Assembly (NCBI GenBank): GCA_032718475.1
Contig: JAUCBJ010005200.1
Location: forward strand, 1 to 34,752
Direction: 5' to 3'
DNA length: 34,752 nucleotides
DNA from: Nemertoderma westbladi
Taxonomy: Eukaryota > Xenacoelomorpha > Nemertodermatida > Nemertodermatidae
Positions 14,849 through 28,092 of the stretch are shown here, piece by piece; the stretch's first letter is position 1, and each line of letters opens with the position of its first letter. Made by a program: the position numbers and the translations under genes. Under the pieces are notes generated by a model, which had not been told where the DNA came from, searched no databases, and worked only from the letters and a program-made list of their open reading frames with translations.

Positions 14849-17395
14849 ATGTCTCGTGCGTACTACTTACTATCCCGTGCGCACAACTTACTATCTCGTG
14901 TTCACAACTTACTATATCATAAGCACAACTTACTATCTCATGCACACAACTTATGTCTCGTGCGTACTACTTACTATCCCGTGCGCACAACTTACTATCT
15001 CGTGTTCACAACTTACTATATCATAAGCACAACTTACTATCTCGTGCACACAACTTATGTCTCGTGCGTACTACTTACTATCCCGTGCGCACAACTTACT
15101 ATCTCGTGCACACAACTTATGTCTCGTGCGCACAACTTACTATCTCGTGCGCACAACTTACTATCTCGTGTTCACAACTTACTATATCATAAGCACAACT
15201 TACTATCTCATGCACACAACTTATGTCTCGTGCGTACTACTTACTATCCCGTGCGCACAACTTACTATCTCGTGTTCACAACTTACTATATCATAAGCAC
15301 AACTTACTATCTCGTGCACACAACTTATGTCTCGTGCGTACTACTTACTATCCCGTGCGCACAACTTACTATCTCGTGCACACAACTTATGTCTCGTGCG
15401 CACAACTTACTATCTCGTGCGCACAACTTACTATCTCGTGTTCACAACTTACTATATCATAAGCACAACTTACTATCTCATGCACACAACTTATGTCTCG
15501 TGCGTACTACTTACTATCTCGTGTTCACAACTTACTATATCATAAGCACAACTTACTATCTCATGCACACAACTTATGTCTCGTGCGTACTACTTACTAT
15601 CCCGTGCGCACAACTTACTATCTCGTGTTCACAACTTACTATATCATAAGCACAACTTACTATCTCGTGCACACAACTTATGTCTCGTGCGTACTACTTA
15701 CTATCTCGTGTTCACAACTTACTATATCATAAGCACAACTTACTATCTCGTGCGCACAACTTACTATCTCGTGTTCACAACTTACTATATCATAAGCACA
15801 ACTTACTATCTCATGCACACAACTTATGTCTCGTGCGTACTACTTACTATCTCGTGTTCACAACTTACTATATCATAAGCACAACTTACTATCTCATGCA
15901 CACAACTTATGTCTCGTGCGTACTACTTACTATCCCGTGCGCACAACTTACTATCTCGTGTTCACAACTTACTATATCATAAGCACAACTTACTATCTCG
16001 TGCGCACAACTTACTATCTCGTGCACACAACTTATGTCTCGTGCGTACTACTTACTATCCCGTGCGCACAACTTACTATCTCGTGTTCACAACTTACTAT
16101 ATCATAAGCACAACTTACTATCTCATGCACACAACTTATGTCTCGTGCGTACTACTTACTATCCCGTGCGCACAACTTACTATCTCGTGTTCACAACTTA
16201 CTATATCATAAGCACAACTTACTATCTCGTGCACACAACTTATGTCTCGTGCGTACTACTTACTATCCCGTGCGCACAACTTACTATCTCGTGCACACAA
16301 CTTATGTCTCGTGCGCACAACTTACTATCTCGTGCGCACAACTTACTATCTCGTGTTCACAACTTACTATATCATAAGCACAACTTACTATCTCATGCAC
16401 ACAACTTATGTCTCGTGCGTACTACTTACTATCTCGTGTTCACAACTTACTATATCATAAGCACAACTTACTATCTCATGCACACAACTTATGTCTCGTG
16501 CGTACTACTTACTATCCCGTGCGCACAACTTACTATCTCGTGTTCACAACTTACTATATCATAAGCACAACTTACTATCTCGTGCACACAACTTATGTCT
16601 CGTGCGTACTACTTACTATCCCGTGCGCACAACTTACTATCTCGTGTTCACAACTTACTATATCATAAGCACAACTTACTATCTCATGCACACAACTTAT
16701 GTCTCGTGCGTACTACTTACTATCCCGTGCGCACAACTTACTATCTCGTGTTCACAACTTACTATATCATAAGCACAACTTACTATCTCGTGCACACAAC
16801 TTATGTCTCGTGCGTACTACTTACTATCCCGTGCGCACAACTTACTATCTCGTGCACACAACTTATGTCTCGTGCGCACAACTTACTATCTCGTGCGCAC
16901 AACTTACTATCTCGTGTTCACAACTTACTATATCATAAGCACAACTTACTATCTCATGCACACAACTTATGTCTCGTGCGTACTACTTACTATCCCGTGC
17001 GCACAACTTACTATCTCGTGTTCACAACTTACTATATCATAAGCACAACTTACTATCTCGTGCACACAACTTATGTCTCGTGCGTACTACTTACTATCCC
17101 GTGCGCACAACTTACTATCTCGTGCACACAACTTATGTCTCGTGCGCACAACTTACTATCTCGTGCGCACAACTTACTATCTCGTGTTCACAACTTACTA
17201 TATCATAAGCACAACTTACTATCTCATGCACACAACTTATGTCTCGTGCGTACTACTTACTATCTCGTGTTCACAACTTACTATATCATAAGCACAACTT
17301 ACTATCTCATGCACACAACTTATGTCTCGTGCGTACTACTTACTATCCCGTGCGCACAACTTACTATCTCGTGTTCACAACTTACTATATCATAA
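14849..17395. repeat. Long duplicated satellite segment, 1746-bp offset
   Basis: The approximately 800-bp stretch at 14849-15649 recurs at 16595-17395 with the same monomer order, including the unusual D'-(ATGTCTCGTGCGCACAA)-A' runs. The offset is 1746 bp. This indicates a block-level duplication above the 104-bp HOR. Confidence 0.7.
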
Positions 17396-18735
17396 GCACA
17401 ACTTACTATCTCGTGCACACAACTTATGTCTCGTGCGTACTACTTACTATCCCGTGCGCACAACTTACTATCTCGTGCACACAACTTATGTCTCGTGCGC
17501 ACAACTTACTATCTCGTGCGCACAACTTACTATCTCGTGTTCACAACTTACTATATCATAAGCACAACTTACTATCTCATGCACACAACTTATGTCTCGT
17601 GCGTACTACTTACTATCCCGTGCGCACAACTTACTATCTCGTGTTCACAACTTACTATATCATAAGCACAACTTACTATCTCATGCACACAACTTATGTC
17701 TCGTGCGTACTACTTACTATCCCGTGCGCACAACTTACTATCTCGTGTTCACAACTTACTATATCATAAGCACAACTTACTATCTCGTGCACACAACTTA
17801 TGTCTCGTGCGTACTACTTACTATCCCGTGCGCACAACTTACTATCTCGTGCACACAACTTATGTCTCGTGCGCACAACTTACTATCTCGTGCGCACAAC
17901 TTACTATCTCGTGCACACAACTTATGTCTCGTGCGCACAACTTACTATCTCGTGCGCACAACTTACTATCTCGTGCACACAACTTATGTCTCGTGCGCAC
18001 AACTTACTATCTCGTGCGCACAACTTACTATCTCGTGTTCACAACTTACTATATCATAAGCACAACTTACTATCTCGTGCACACAACTTATGTCTCGTGC
18101 GCACAACTTACTATCTCGTGCGCACAACTTACTATCTCGTGCACACAACTTATGTCTCGTGCGCACAACTTACTATCTCGTGCGCACAACTTACTATCTC
18201 GTGTTCACAACTTACTATATCATAAGCACAACTTACTATCTCGTGCGCACAACTTACTATCTCGTGTTCACAACTTACTATATCATAAGCACAACTTACT
18301 ATCTCATGCACACAACTTACTATCTCGTGCGTACTACTTACTATCCCGTGCGCACAACTTACTATCTCGTGTTCACAACTTACTATATCATAAGCACAAC
18401 TTATGTCTCGTGCGTACTACTTACTATCCCGTGCGCACAACTTACTATCTCGTGTTCACAACTTACTATATCATAAGCACAACTTACTATATCATAAGCA
18501 CAACTTACTATCTCGTGCACACAACTTATGTCTCGTGCGTACTACTTACTATCTCGTGCGCACAACTTACTATCTCGTGTTCACAACTTACTATATCATA
18601 AGCACAACTTACTATCTCATGCACACAACTTATGTCTCGTGCGTACTACTTACTATCCCGTGCGCACAACTTACTATCTCGTGTTCACAACTTACTATAT
18701 CATAAGCACAACTTACTATCTCATGCACACAACTT

Positions 18736-19807
18736 ATGTCTCGTGCGTACTACTTACTATCCCGTGCGCACAACTTACTATCTCGTGTTCACAACTTACT
18801 ATATCATAAGCACAACTTACTATCTCATGCACACAACTTATGTCTCGTGCGTACTACTTACTATCCCGTGCGCACAACTTACTATCTCGTGTTCACAACT
18901 TACTATATCATAAGCACAACTTACTATATCATAAGCACAACTTACTATCTCGTGCACACAACTTATGTCTCGTGCGTACTACTTACTATCCCGTGCGCAC
19001 AACTTACTATCTCGTGCACACAACTTATGTCTCGTGCGCACAACTTACTATCTCGTGCGCACAACTTACTATCTCGTGTTCACAACTTACTATATCATAA
19101 GCACAACTTACTATCTCATGCACACAACTTATGTCTCGTGCGTACTACTTACTATCCCGTGCGCACAACTTACTATCTCGTGTTCACAACTTACTATATC
19201 ATAAGCACAACTTACTATCTCATGCACACAACTTATGTCTCGTGCGTACTACTTACTATCCCGTGCGCACAACTTACTATCTCGTGTTCACAACTTACTA
19301 TATCATAAGCACAACTTACTATCTCATGCACACAACTTATGTCTCGTGCGTACTACTTACTATCCCGTGCGCACAACTTACTATCTCGTGTTCACAACTT
19401 ACTATATCATAAGCACAACTTACTATATCATAAGCACAACTTACTATCTCGTGCACACAACTTATGTCTCGTGCGTACTACTTACTATCCCGTGCGCACA
19501 ACTTACTATCTCGTGCACACAACTTATGTCTCGTGCGCACAACTTACTATCTCGTGCGCACAACTTACTATCTCGTGTTCACAACTTACTATATCATAAG
19601 CACAACTTACTATCTCATGCACACAACTTATGTCTCGTGCGTACTACTTACTATCCCGTGCGCACAACTTACTATCTCGTGTTCACAACTTACTATATCA
19701 TAAGCACAACTTACTATCTCATGCACACAACTTATGTCTCGTGCGTACTACTTACTATCCCGTGCGCACAACTTACTATCTCGTGTTCACAACTTACTAT
19801 ATCATAA
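18736..19807. repeat. 499-bp duplicated HOR block
   Basis: The segment at 18736-19308 recurs at 19235-19807 with the same monomer order, giving a 499-bp period. Each copy carries a doubled C monomer (ATCATAAGCACAA twice in succession), which serves as a marker of the block. Confidence 0.75.
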
Positions 19808-20099
19808 GCACAACTTACTATCTCATGCACACAACTTATGTCTCGTGCGTACTACTTACTATCCCGTGCGCACAACTTACTATCTCGTGTTCACAACTTA
19901 CTATATCATAAGCACAACTTACTATCTCATGCACACAACTTATGTCTCGTGCGTACTACTTACTATCCCGTGCGCACAACTTACTATCTCGTGTTCACAA
20001 CTTACTATATCATAAGCACAACTTACTATCTCATGCACACAACTTATGTCTCGTGCGTACTACTTACTATCCCGTGCGCACAACTTACTATCTCGTGTT

Positions 20100-23000
20100 C
20101 ACAACTTACTATATCATAAGCACAACTTACTATCTCGTGTTCACAACTTACTATATCATAAGCACAACTTACTATGCACACAACATCCCATGCGCACAAC
20201 TTACTATCTCATGCACACAACTTATGTCTCGTGCGTACTACTTACTATCCCGTGCGCACAACTTACTATCTCGTGTTCACAACTTACTATATCATAAGCA
20301 CAACTTACTATCTCATGTTCACAACTTACTATATCATAAGCACAACTTACTATGCACACAACATCCCATGCGCACAACTTACTATCTCATGCACACAACT
20401 TATGTCTCGTGCGTACTACTTACTATCCCGTGCGCACAACTTACTATCTCGTGTTCACAACTTACTATATCATAAGCACAACTTACTATCTCGTGCACAC
20501 AACTTATGTCTCGTGCGTACTACTTACTATCCCGTGCGCACAACTTACTATCTCGTGTTCACAACTTACTATATCATAAGCACAACTTACTATCTCGTGC
20601 ACACAACTTATGTCTCGTGCGTACTACTTACTATCCCGTGCGCACAACTTACTATCTCGTGTTCACAACTTACTATATCATAAGCACAACTTACTATCCC
20701 GTGCGCACAACTTACTATCTCGTGTTCACAACTTACTATATCATAAGCACAACTTACTATCTCGTGCACACAACTTATGTCTCGTGCGTACTACTTACTA
20801 TCCCGTGCGCACAACTTACTATCTCGTGTTCACAACTTACTATATCATAAGCACAACTTACTATCCCGTGCGCACAACTTACTATCTCGTGTTCACAACT
20901 TACTATATCATAAGCACAACTTACTATCTCATGCACACAACTTATGTCTCGTGCGTACTACTTACTATCCCGTGCGCACAACTTACTATCTCGTGTTCAC
21001 AACTTACTATATCATAAGCACAACTTACTATCTCGTGCACACAACTTATGTCTCGTGCGTACTACTTACTATCCCGTGCGCACAACTTACTATCTCGTGT
21101 TCACAACTTACTATATCATAAGCACAACTTACTATCTCGTGCACACAACTTATGTCTCGTGCGTACTACTTACTATCCCGTGCGCACAACTTACTATCTC
21201 GTGCGCACAACTTACTATCTCGTGCGCACAACTTACTATCTCGTGTTCACAACTTACTATATCATAAGCACAACTTACTATCTCGTGCACACAACTTACT
21301 ATCCCGTGCGCACAACTTACTATCTCGTGCACACAACTTATGTCTCGTGCGTACTACTTACTATCCCGTGCGCACAACTTACTATCTCGTGCGCACAACT
21401 TACTATCTCGTGCGCACAACTTACTATCTCGTGTTCACAACTTACTATATCATAAGCACAACTTACTATCTCGTGCACACAACTTATGTCTCGTGCGTAC
21501 TACTTACTATCCCGTGCGCACAACTTACTATCTCGTGTTCACAACTTACTATATCATAAGCACAACTTACTATCTCGTGTTCACAACTTACTATATCATA
21601 AGCACAACTTACTATCTCATGCACACAACTTATGTCTCGTGCGTACTACTTACTATCCCGTGCGCACAACTTACTATCTCGTGTTCACAACTTACTATAT
21701 CATAAGCACAACTTACTATCTCGTGTTCACAACTTACTATATCATAAGCACAACTTACTATCTCATGCACACAACTTATGTCTCGTGCGTACTACTTACT
21801 ATCCCGTGCGCACAACTTACTATCTCGTGCGCACAACTTACTATCTCGTGCGCACAACTTACTATCTCATACGCACAACTTATACTATCTCATACGCACA
21901 ACTTATACTATCTCATACGCACAACTTACTATGCACACAACATCCCATGCGCACAACTTACTATCTCGTGCACACAACTTATGTCTCGTGCGTACTACTT
22001 ACTATCCCGTGCGCACAACTTACTATCTCGTGTTCACAACTTACTATATCATAAGCACAACTTACTATCTCGTGCACACAACTTATGTCTCGTGCGTACT
22101 ACTTACTATCCCGTGCGCACAACTTACTATCTCGTGCGCACAACTTACTATCTCGTGTTCACAACTTACTATATCATAAGCACAACTTACTATCTCGTGC
22201 ACACAACTTATGTCTCGTGCGTACTACTTACTATCCCGTGCGCACAACTTACTATCTCGTGCGCACAACTTACTATCTCGTGCGCACAACTTACTATCTC
22301 ATACGCACAACTTATAATATCTCATACGCACAACTTATACTATCTCATACGCACAACTTACTATGCACACAACATCCCATGCGCACAACTTACTATCTCG
22401 TGCACACAACTTATGTCTCGTGCGTACTACTTACTATCCCGTGCGCACAACTTACTATCTCGTGTTCACAACTTACTATATCATAAGCACAACTTACTAT
22501 CTCGTGCACACAACTTATGTCTCGTGCGTACTACTTACTATCCCGTGCGCACAACTTACTATCTCGTGCGCACAACTTACTATCTCGTGTTCACAACTTA
22601 CTATATCATAAGCACAACTTACTATCTCGTGCACACAACTTATGTCTCGTGCGTACTACTTACTATCCCGTGCGCACAACTTACTATCTCGTGCACACAA
22701 CTTATGTCTCGTGCGCACAACTTACTATCTCGTGTTCACAACTTACTATATCATAAGCACAACTTACTATCCCGTGCGCACAACTTACTATCTCGTGCAC
22801 ACAACTTATGTCTCGTGCGCACAACTTACTATCTCGTGTTCACAACTTACTATATCATAAGCACAACTTACTATCTCATGCACACAACTTATGTCTCGTG
22901 CGTACTACTTACTATCCCGTGCGCACAACTTACTATCTCGTGTTCACAACTTACTATATCATAAGCACAACTTACTATCTCATGCACACAACTTATGTCT

Positions 23001-25085
23001 CGTGCGTACTACTTACTATCCCGTGCGCACAACTTACTATCTCGTGTTCACAACTTACTATATCATAAGCACAACTTACTATCTCATGCACACAACTTAT
23101 GTCTCGTGCGTACTACTTACTATCCCGTGCGCACAACTTACTATCTCGTGTTCACAACTTACTATATCATAAGCACAACTTACTATCTCATGCACACAAC
23201 TTATGTCTCGTGCGCACAACTTACTATCTCGTGCGCACAACTTACTATCTCATACGCACAACTTATACTATCTCATACGCACAACTTACTATGCACACAA
23301 CATCCCATGCGCACAACTTACTATCTCGTGCACACAACTTATGTCTCGTGCGTACTACTTACTATCCCGTGCGCACAACTTACTATCCCGTGCGCACAAC
23401 TTACTATCTCGTGTTCACAACTTACTATATCATAAGCACAACTTACTATCTCATGCACACAACTTACTATCTCATACGCACAACTTATACTATCTCATAC
23501 GCACAACTTATACTATCTCATACGCACAACTTACTATGCACACAACATCCCATGCGCACAACTTACTATCTCGTGCACACAACTTATGTCTCGTGCGTAC
23601 TACTTACTATCCCGTGCGCACAACTTACTATCTCGTGCGCACAACTTACTATCTCGTGCGCACAACTTACTATCTCATACGCACAACTTATACTATCTCA
23701 TACGCACAACTTATACTATCTCATACGCACAACTTACTATGCACACAACATCCCATGCGCACAACTTACTATCTCGTGCACACAACTTATGTCTCGTGCG
23801 TACTACTTACTATCCCGTGCGCACAACTTACTATCTCGTGTTCACAACTTACTATATCATAAGCACAACTTACTATCTCATGCACACAACTTATGTCTCG
23901 TGCGTACTACTTACTATCCCGTGCGCACAACTTACTATCTCGTGTTCACAACTTACTATATCATAAGCACAACTTACTATCTCGTGCACACAACTTATGT
24001 CTCGTGCGTACTACTTACTATCCCGTGCGCACAACTTACTATCTCGTGCGCACAACTTACTATCTCGTGCGCACAACTTACTATCTCATACGCACAACTT
24101 ATACTATCTCATACGCACAACTTACTATGCACACAACATCCCATGCGCACAACTTACTATCTCGTGCACACAACTTATGTCTCGTGCGTACTACTTACTA
24201 TCCCGTGCGCACAACTTACTATCTCGTGTTCACAACTTACTATATCATAAGCACAACTTACTATCTCATGCACACAACTTATGTCTCGTGCGTACTACTT
24301 ACTATCCCGTGCGCACAACTTACTATCTCGTGCGCACAACTTACTATCTCGTGCGCACAACTTACTATCTCATACGCACAACTTATACTATCTCATACGC
24401 ACAACTTATACTATCTCATACGCACAACTTACTATGCACACAACATCCCATGCGCACAACTTACTATCTCGTGCACACAACTTATGTCTCGTGCGTACTA
24501 CTTACTATCCCGTGCGCACAACTTACTATCTCGTGTTCACAACTTACTATATCATAAGCACAACTTACTATCTCATGCACACAACTTATGTCTCGTGCGT
24601 ACTACTTACTATCCCGTGCGCACAACTTACTATCTCGTGTTCACAACTTACTATATCATAAGCACAACTTACTATCTCATGCACACAACTTATGTCTCGT
24701 GCGTACTACTTACTATCCCGTGCGCACAACTTACTATCTCGTGCGCACAACTTACTATCTCATACGCACAACTTATACTATCTCATACGCACAACTTACT
24801 ATGCACACAACATCCCATGCGCACAACTTACTATCTCGTGCACACAACTTATGTCTCGTGCGTACTACTTACTATCCCGTGCGCACAACTTACTATCTCG
24901 TGTTCACAACTTACTATATCATAAGCACAACTTACTATCTCATGCACACAACTTATGTCTCGTGCGCACTACTTACTATCTCGTGCGCACAAATTACTAT
25001 CTCGTGCGCACAACTTACTATGCACACAACATTTTATATATCTAATGCGCACTACTTACTATCTCGTGCGCACAACTTACTAACT
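20100..25085. repeat. Second cassette-bearing domain and right edge of the satellite
   Basis: The G monomer (prefix CTTACTATGCACACAACATC) reappears here at about 20175, 20352, 21931, 22362, 23291, 23536, 23738, 24127, 24434 and 24801, usually after F and F' monomers; some cassettes have F' doubled. The final units from 24960 onward are diverged: a G-like monomer at 25019 continues into ATTTTATATATCTAATGCGC. The array stops near 25085, where AT-rich unique sequence begins. Confidence 0.85.
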
Positions 25086-26194
25086 CATTCACTATTTCAA
25101 TATATAGGATGGGGTTTCGTTTGGGGGGTATTGTCTACTTCTAATGTAAACGGATGTGATTTACGATAATGAGTTAAAGGGGATGGATGCGAGCTAAGCA
25201 AACGCTATGAAGTGTGATTCGCTAGATTAATGACGGTATGGACTTACCGGTACTTTACGATTAGATGCGTAGAATACCCAAACAAACATCCTTACCTTGT
25301 TTCGTATCCGTAGCGCCTTGCTTATGGTATCGGTAATATTGGATAGGGACTTCAAACTACACACACTCACTCAGGATAAATATAGTTTTATATAGTTTTA
25401 GCACCAGAAATGCTTCATTACTTTCCCAACGAAAGCTCCGGATCTCCGGAATGTTTGGCGTCCGGAATGTCCGGTGTCCGATGTAATGATCGGGATTTCA
25501 TAACTTAATACTTAGATCATGTAATAATAATTTTGAACTGCAATGCAATAACTCATTAACTAATAGAAGATACTTCTAAATAAATAATAAATACAAATAA
25601 TAATACAATATACACCACCACTCGGGGTAAATGGTTACGGCTCAGTAAAATATACATATAGATGAACATAAATAATGTATTATATATAATTAGTAAAATG
25701 TGATTAATAAAATATTGATAATTAATTGTTATGGAAAGGCCGATAAGCCGGATAGAGTAGGACAAAAGAGGGCAGACCAAGGCGTGGTAACGGTTGGAGC
25801 ACTATTGGAGCACGGATCCCTGTATAGTATAATGTGATCTATTATTTAATTAATTTCAGAGATTATAAGAGGAATATTTAACTTATTCTAGAACAGTTTT
25901 TTTCTTTCAATCTACGGTATTTTCTTTGCCAAATTTAAATTTATTTTTCATTTTATTTCCTGATATTTGTTGATTCCATGACATAAATAAATATATTTCT
26001 TTTAAATAATGTTGTAAACTTATCAGCGTGTCAGCATAATGTCAGCGCAGTAGTGAAATTGAAATTGAATTGTGCGAATCAGTAGCAGTTAGTTGCGCAC
26101 ATTGACCGCAATTGAAATATGTGATGTTCAGCGAAATTGGTCGCAAATGAAATAAATATTTGTTTATTGCTTTTGTTAGAAAACACCGACACTG
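25086..26194. other. AT-rich spacer with short direct repeats; no gene seen
   Basis: I see no recognisable gene. Small structures are an exact tandem 10-mer TATAGTTTTA x2 at 25381-25400 and a CCGG-rich cluster at 25436-25485 in which TCCGGAATGT occurs at 25445-25454 and 25461-25470. The rest is AT-rich. A 74-codon minus-strand frame at 25556-25780 is hydrophobic only because of base composition and matches nothing I know. Confidence 0.7.
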
Positions 26195-26344
26195 TAACCC
26201 GCTCCTTTCCCTTAATGTTTTAATCTCGATTGCTTCAAAGCTATAACAGAATTTGAATCCCATCAGGGATCCTGTTGAGAGACTGTTACGTGGGAACCAA
26301 AATGGTTTCCGTAAATGTCGTGGGAGCTTGGAGCCCATTTTGGT

Positions 26345-26658
26345 ACTTAGTTGAAGAGTTATCAAAAAAGAAAGACAGGCATCTAGCTGTTATCTTTGTT
26401 GACTTCTTCAAGGCCTTTGATTCAGTCTCTCGCTCACGTATGTTCAGCATACTTTCATTATATGGGATTCCTGATGAAATTATAGCAGCAATCAGATCAG
26501 TATACGATGGTTCGACAACATTTGTGACTACTGTTGATGGTAACACAGATCAATTCGACGTCTTATGGGGATTCCTCCAGGGTGACACATTTGCACCGTT
26601 CTTATTCGTAATTGTGGTTGGTTGTGTTCTACGCATGTCCTACCTTAGACCATCTTAA
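26345..26658 (+). pseudogene. Reverse transcriptase fragment, fingers/palm (plus copy)
   Basis: The translation holds the non-LTR RT motif A segment VIFVDFFKAFDS, whose first catalytic Asp is codon 26401-26403. It is followed by a GIPDEI segment and the QGDTFAPFLF segment that corresponds to the conserved QGD block. The frame is broken upstream near 26348 relative to the other copy and stops at 26656, before the second catalytic motif. In a living element this enzyme would copy the element's RNA at the nicked target site. Confidence 0.85.
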
Positions 26659-26673
26659 TAGAGAAGGGGAGGG

Positions 26674-26973
26674 GTGATGGTAACACACCCTACTGGCACA
26701 AGAAGTAGAGGAAATACAGCAAAGGACCATACTGCTCTAGACTTTGCTGATGACGTAGGGGTACTGTCCGAATTACTAGAGGGACCCCAAAGGATCCTCT
26801 GCTCATTGGATCAGGTTTATTCTAGTGTTGGTCCTTTTGTACACTCCAAGAAGACTAGAATTATGACAAGGAAAGTTTACAGCCCTCAAGAAATGTCTGA
26901 TCTTCAGGGCATAGTCTGTCCATGGTATGGTCATGGCATGGTATTGTCTGTCCACAAGTTGGAAGTCCCGTAG
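26674..26973 (+). pseudogene. Reverse transcriptase palm/thumb fragment with intact FADD box
   Basis: After the stop at 26656 the reading frame shifts, and the second catalytic motif appears as LDFADD. Phe-Ala-Asp-Asp is encoded at 26743-26754 and corresponds to the YxDD box of other reverse transcriptases. The motif is intact here but mutated to FAED in the minus-strand copy. Similarity to the minus copy continues to about 26950, after which a block present in the other copy is missing. Confidence 0.8.
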
Positions 26974-27004
26974 AATATAACGGAACCTACTTGTATCAAT
27001 AACG

Positions 27005-27295
27005 ATGAACACATCTCCAATCACACTATACAACCTTGGAGGTGTTTCACTGTAGTCTTAACTTGCTTGACACTTGAACGGAACCGCCTCCGCTTTGCAG
27101 GACATTGCTTTCGCCGTGAGGACCAGCCAGTGAATAATCTTGTGCTTTGGCAAGCTCATGGATTGAATTTGAATGGGGACAGCCCATGACTTTCTTTAGA
27201 CGCATCTTAAAGGACACCGGCCTTAAAGATGCGGATGATCTAGCAAATGTAATGGGTGATAGGGAGTTGTGGCGGCGCAATTTTGTCGACAAGCC
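27005..27295 (+). pseudogene. C-terminal domain fragment of RTE-like ORF2
   Basis: Across more than one frame the segment encodes RFAGHCFRREDQPV, a conserved LVLW-type motif, PMTFFRRILKDTGL and LWRRNFVD, the usual C-terminal landmarks of RTE-type ORF2. It overlaps a long plus-strand frame that starts at 27147. A frame break lies near the W..HG motif around 27160. The 3' untranslated part follows and ends near 27373. Confidence 0.8.
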
Positions 27296-27373
27296 GGGGC
27301 AGCATTCTCAATATATATGTAATATATATACTGCAGCTGCAATGCAGCATGCCGATAGAATAGCAGTAGTAGG

Positions 27374-27868
27374 AAGTTTTAAACCCACTAAACACATATT
27401 TGGTGTTTTGGGTTATTTTGCGCCATACTCAGATGTGTCATCATGATTCAAGGATGGCGTAATAATTGCATACTTAATTACTTGTGTTAGTGTCGGAGTG
27501 AACAAGGGTAATTAATAAGGCTAAGCATGAAACGGTACATAGCAATGAGACAGGAGAGGAAAACTGGGTTCTATTCCCATCTCGGCAAATTAGTATCTTG
27601 CCTCAATGTTCAATTATTAGTTTTAGAGAAAGGAGCAGATTGCAGTGACACGTTATTCTAACCAAAATAATAAACTAAAATCAATAGAACATGTTACAAT
27701 TTTATTTTTGAGAATAATCAGCTGTTAGATATTCCCCTGGAGAGGGATCTATATTGAAGGTATCTGCCCGACTCGGAACTCCAAACCGAAACCCCCCTCC
27801 CCCTACCGATTTGATAATAATACAGTATAAGTGAAAGTAATTAAGTTAAGGTACCTAAAAACTATAAC
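27374..27868. other. Spacer between RTE fragment and ribozyme element; no gene seen
   Basis: The sequence is AT-rich with no coding pattern. A T-arm-like hairpin (TGGG-TTCTATT-CCCA, about 27566-27580) resembles a Pol III B box with one mismatch but has no convincing A box upstream, so I do not call it a tRNA. Confidence 0.6.
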
Positions 27869-27880
27869 ATGTTAAACAAT
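27869..27880. repeat. Left target-site duplication, ATGTTAAACAAT
   Basis: This 12-bp sequence lies immediately left of the 411-bp-repeat element, and the identical 12 bp occurs immediately right of it at 30245-30256. Exact flanking direct repeats of this length are the expected footprint of a retrotransposon insertion. The last T may also be part of the inverted segment. Confidence 0.85.
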
Positions 27881-27928
27881 TATTATAGGAAGGGATCTAG
27901 GGGTCTTAACCTCGAATGATAAGTTTAT
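27880..27928 (-). repeat. Inverted 49-bp segment at the 5' end of the element
   Basis: The segment is the exact reverse complement of 28082-28130 in the first monomer. It joins the direct array at TTTAT/CGAAACG, that is, in the middle of a hammerhead core. The two arms are separated by 153 bp and could form a large hairpin. A 5' inversion of this kind is known from twin priming in LINE-driven integration; a template switch is the alternative. Confidence 0.88.
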
Positions 27929-27945
27929 CGAAACGCGTACGTGGT
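27928..27945 (+). ncRNA. Truncated hammerhead remnant (3' half only)
   Basis: Only TCGAAACGCGTACGTGG remains, which is the GAAA, stem III, cleavage site and 3' stem I strand. The CTGATGA half is replaced by the inverted segment, so this copy cannot fold into a ribozyme by itself. The predicted scissile position would be 27939/27940. Confidence 0.8.
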
Positions 27946-28061
27946 TTGGAGGGATATGAGATATTAATTTCAAGAAAAATTACGCGATTCCTAAATTTGT
28001 ACACTACCCGGTTAAAAAGTACGCATTTGATGGGATTAGTCCTACAATTGCGCCAATAAAA

Positions 28062-28092
28062 GATAAGTTATTTTCGGTAAAATAAACTTATC
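28062..28092 (+). other. Conserved hairpin with T4 run in each 411-bp unit
   Basis: GATAAGTT-ATTTT pairs with AAAAT-(A)-AACTTATC around a CGGT loop, giving a 13-bp stem with one bulged A. It recurs every 411 bp (28473, 28884, 29295, 29706, 30117). The TTTT in its 5' arm (28071-28074) is a minimal Pol III terminator, about 225 bp downstream of the preceding A box. The inverted segment at the element's 5' end begins inside this hairpin's 3' arm. Confidence 0.75.

Larger units (their letters stand above)
1..25085. repeat. 21-bp satellite array with 104-bp higher-order repeat
   Basis: The whole interval is head-to-tail monomers of about 21 bp. Most share the prefix CTTACTAT followed by a 13-nt variable part: A = CCCGTGCGCACAA, A' = CTCGTGCGCACAA, B = CTCGTGTTCACAA, C = ATCATAAGCACAA, D = CTCATGCACACAA, D' = CTCGTGCACACAA, F = CTCATACGCACAA. 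Monomer E is 20 bp (CTTATGTCTCGTGCGTACTA). The commonest order is A-B-C-D-E, which sums to 104 bp, and long runs repeat at exactly that spacing. Roughly 1,200 monomers are present. Long open frames here are repeat translations: 104 is not a multiple of 3, so every frame soon meets the stop in monomer C. I see no unique spacers and no gene. The left edge is cut by the window. Confidence 0.97.
26195..27373 (+). mobile_element. 5'-truncated, decayed RTE-like non-LTR retrotransposon (plus copy)
   Basis: This stretch matches, in the opposite orientation, the better-preserved copy at 31018-32740. Similarity begins near 26195 (clear from AATCTCGATTGCTTCAAAGC) and runs to a 3' end at GCAGCATGCCGAT followed by a TAG/AGT-rich tail. 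Reverse-transcriptase and C-terminal segments are recognisable, but the endonuclease region is absent, as in 5'-truncated LINE insertions. The copy has an 8-bp deletion near 26348, stops at 26656, loss of roughly 200-300 bp between about 26950 and 27005, and a roughly 27-bp AT-rich insertion near 27310. It cannot make a working enzyme. RTE is my best clade assignment, from the FADD-type box and the GHCFRR...W..HG C-terminal pattern; a related clade is possible. Confidence 0.85.

Noticed and set aside
1-25085. CRISPR-like array
   Set aside because: The repeats directly abut each other with no unique spacers, no cas genes are present, and the rest of the window is eukaryotic in character.
25556-25780. 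74-codon hydrophobic minus-strand frame as a membrane protein
   Set aside because: The hydrophobic residues follow from AT-rich codons; there is no motif and no conserved context.
27541-27600. B-box-like GGTTCTATTCC as a second tRNA-derived element
   Set aside because: One mismatch in the B box and no A box at the right distance; a four-pair T-arm-like stem alone is weak evidence.
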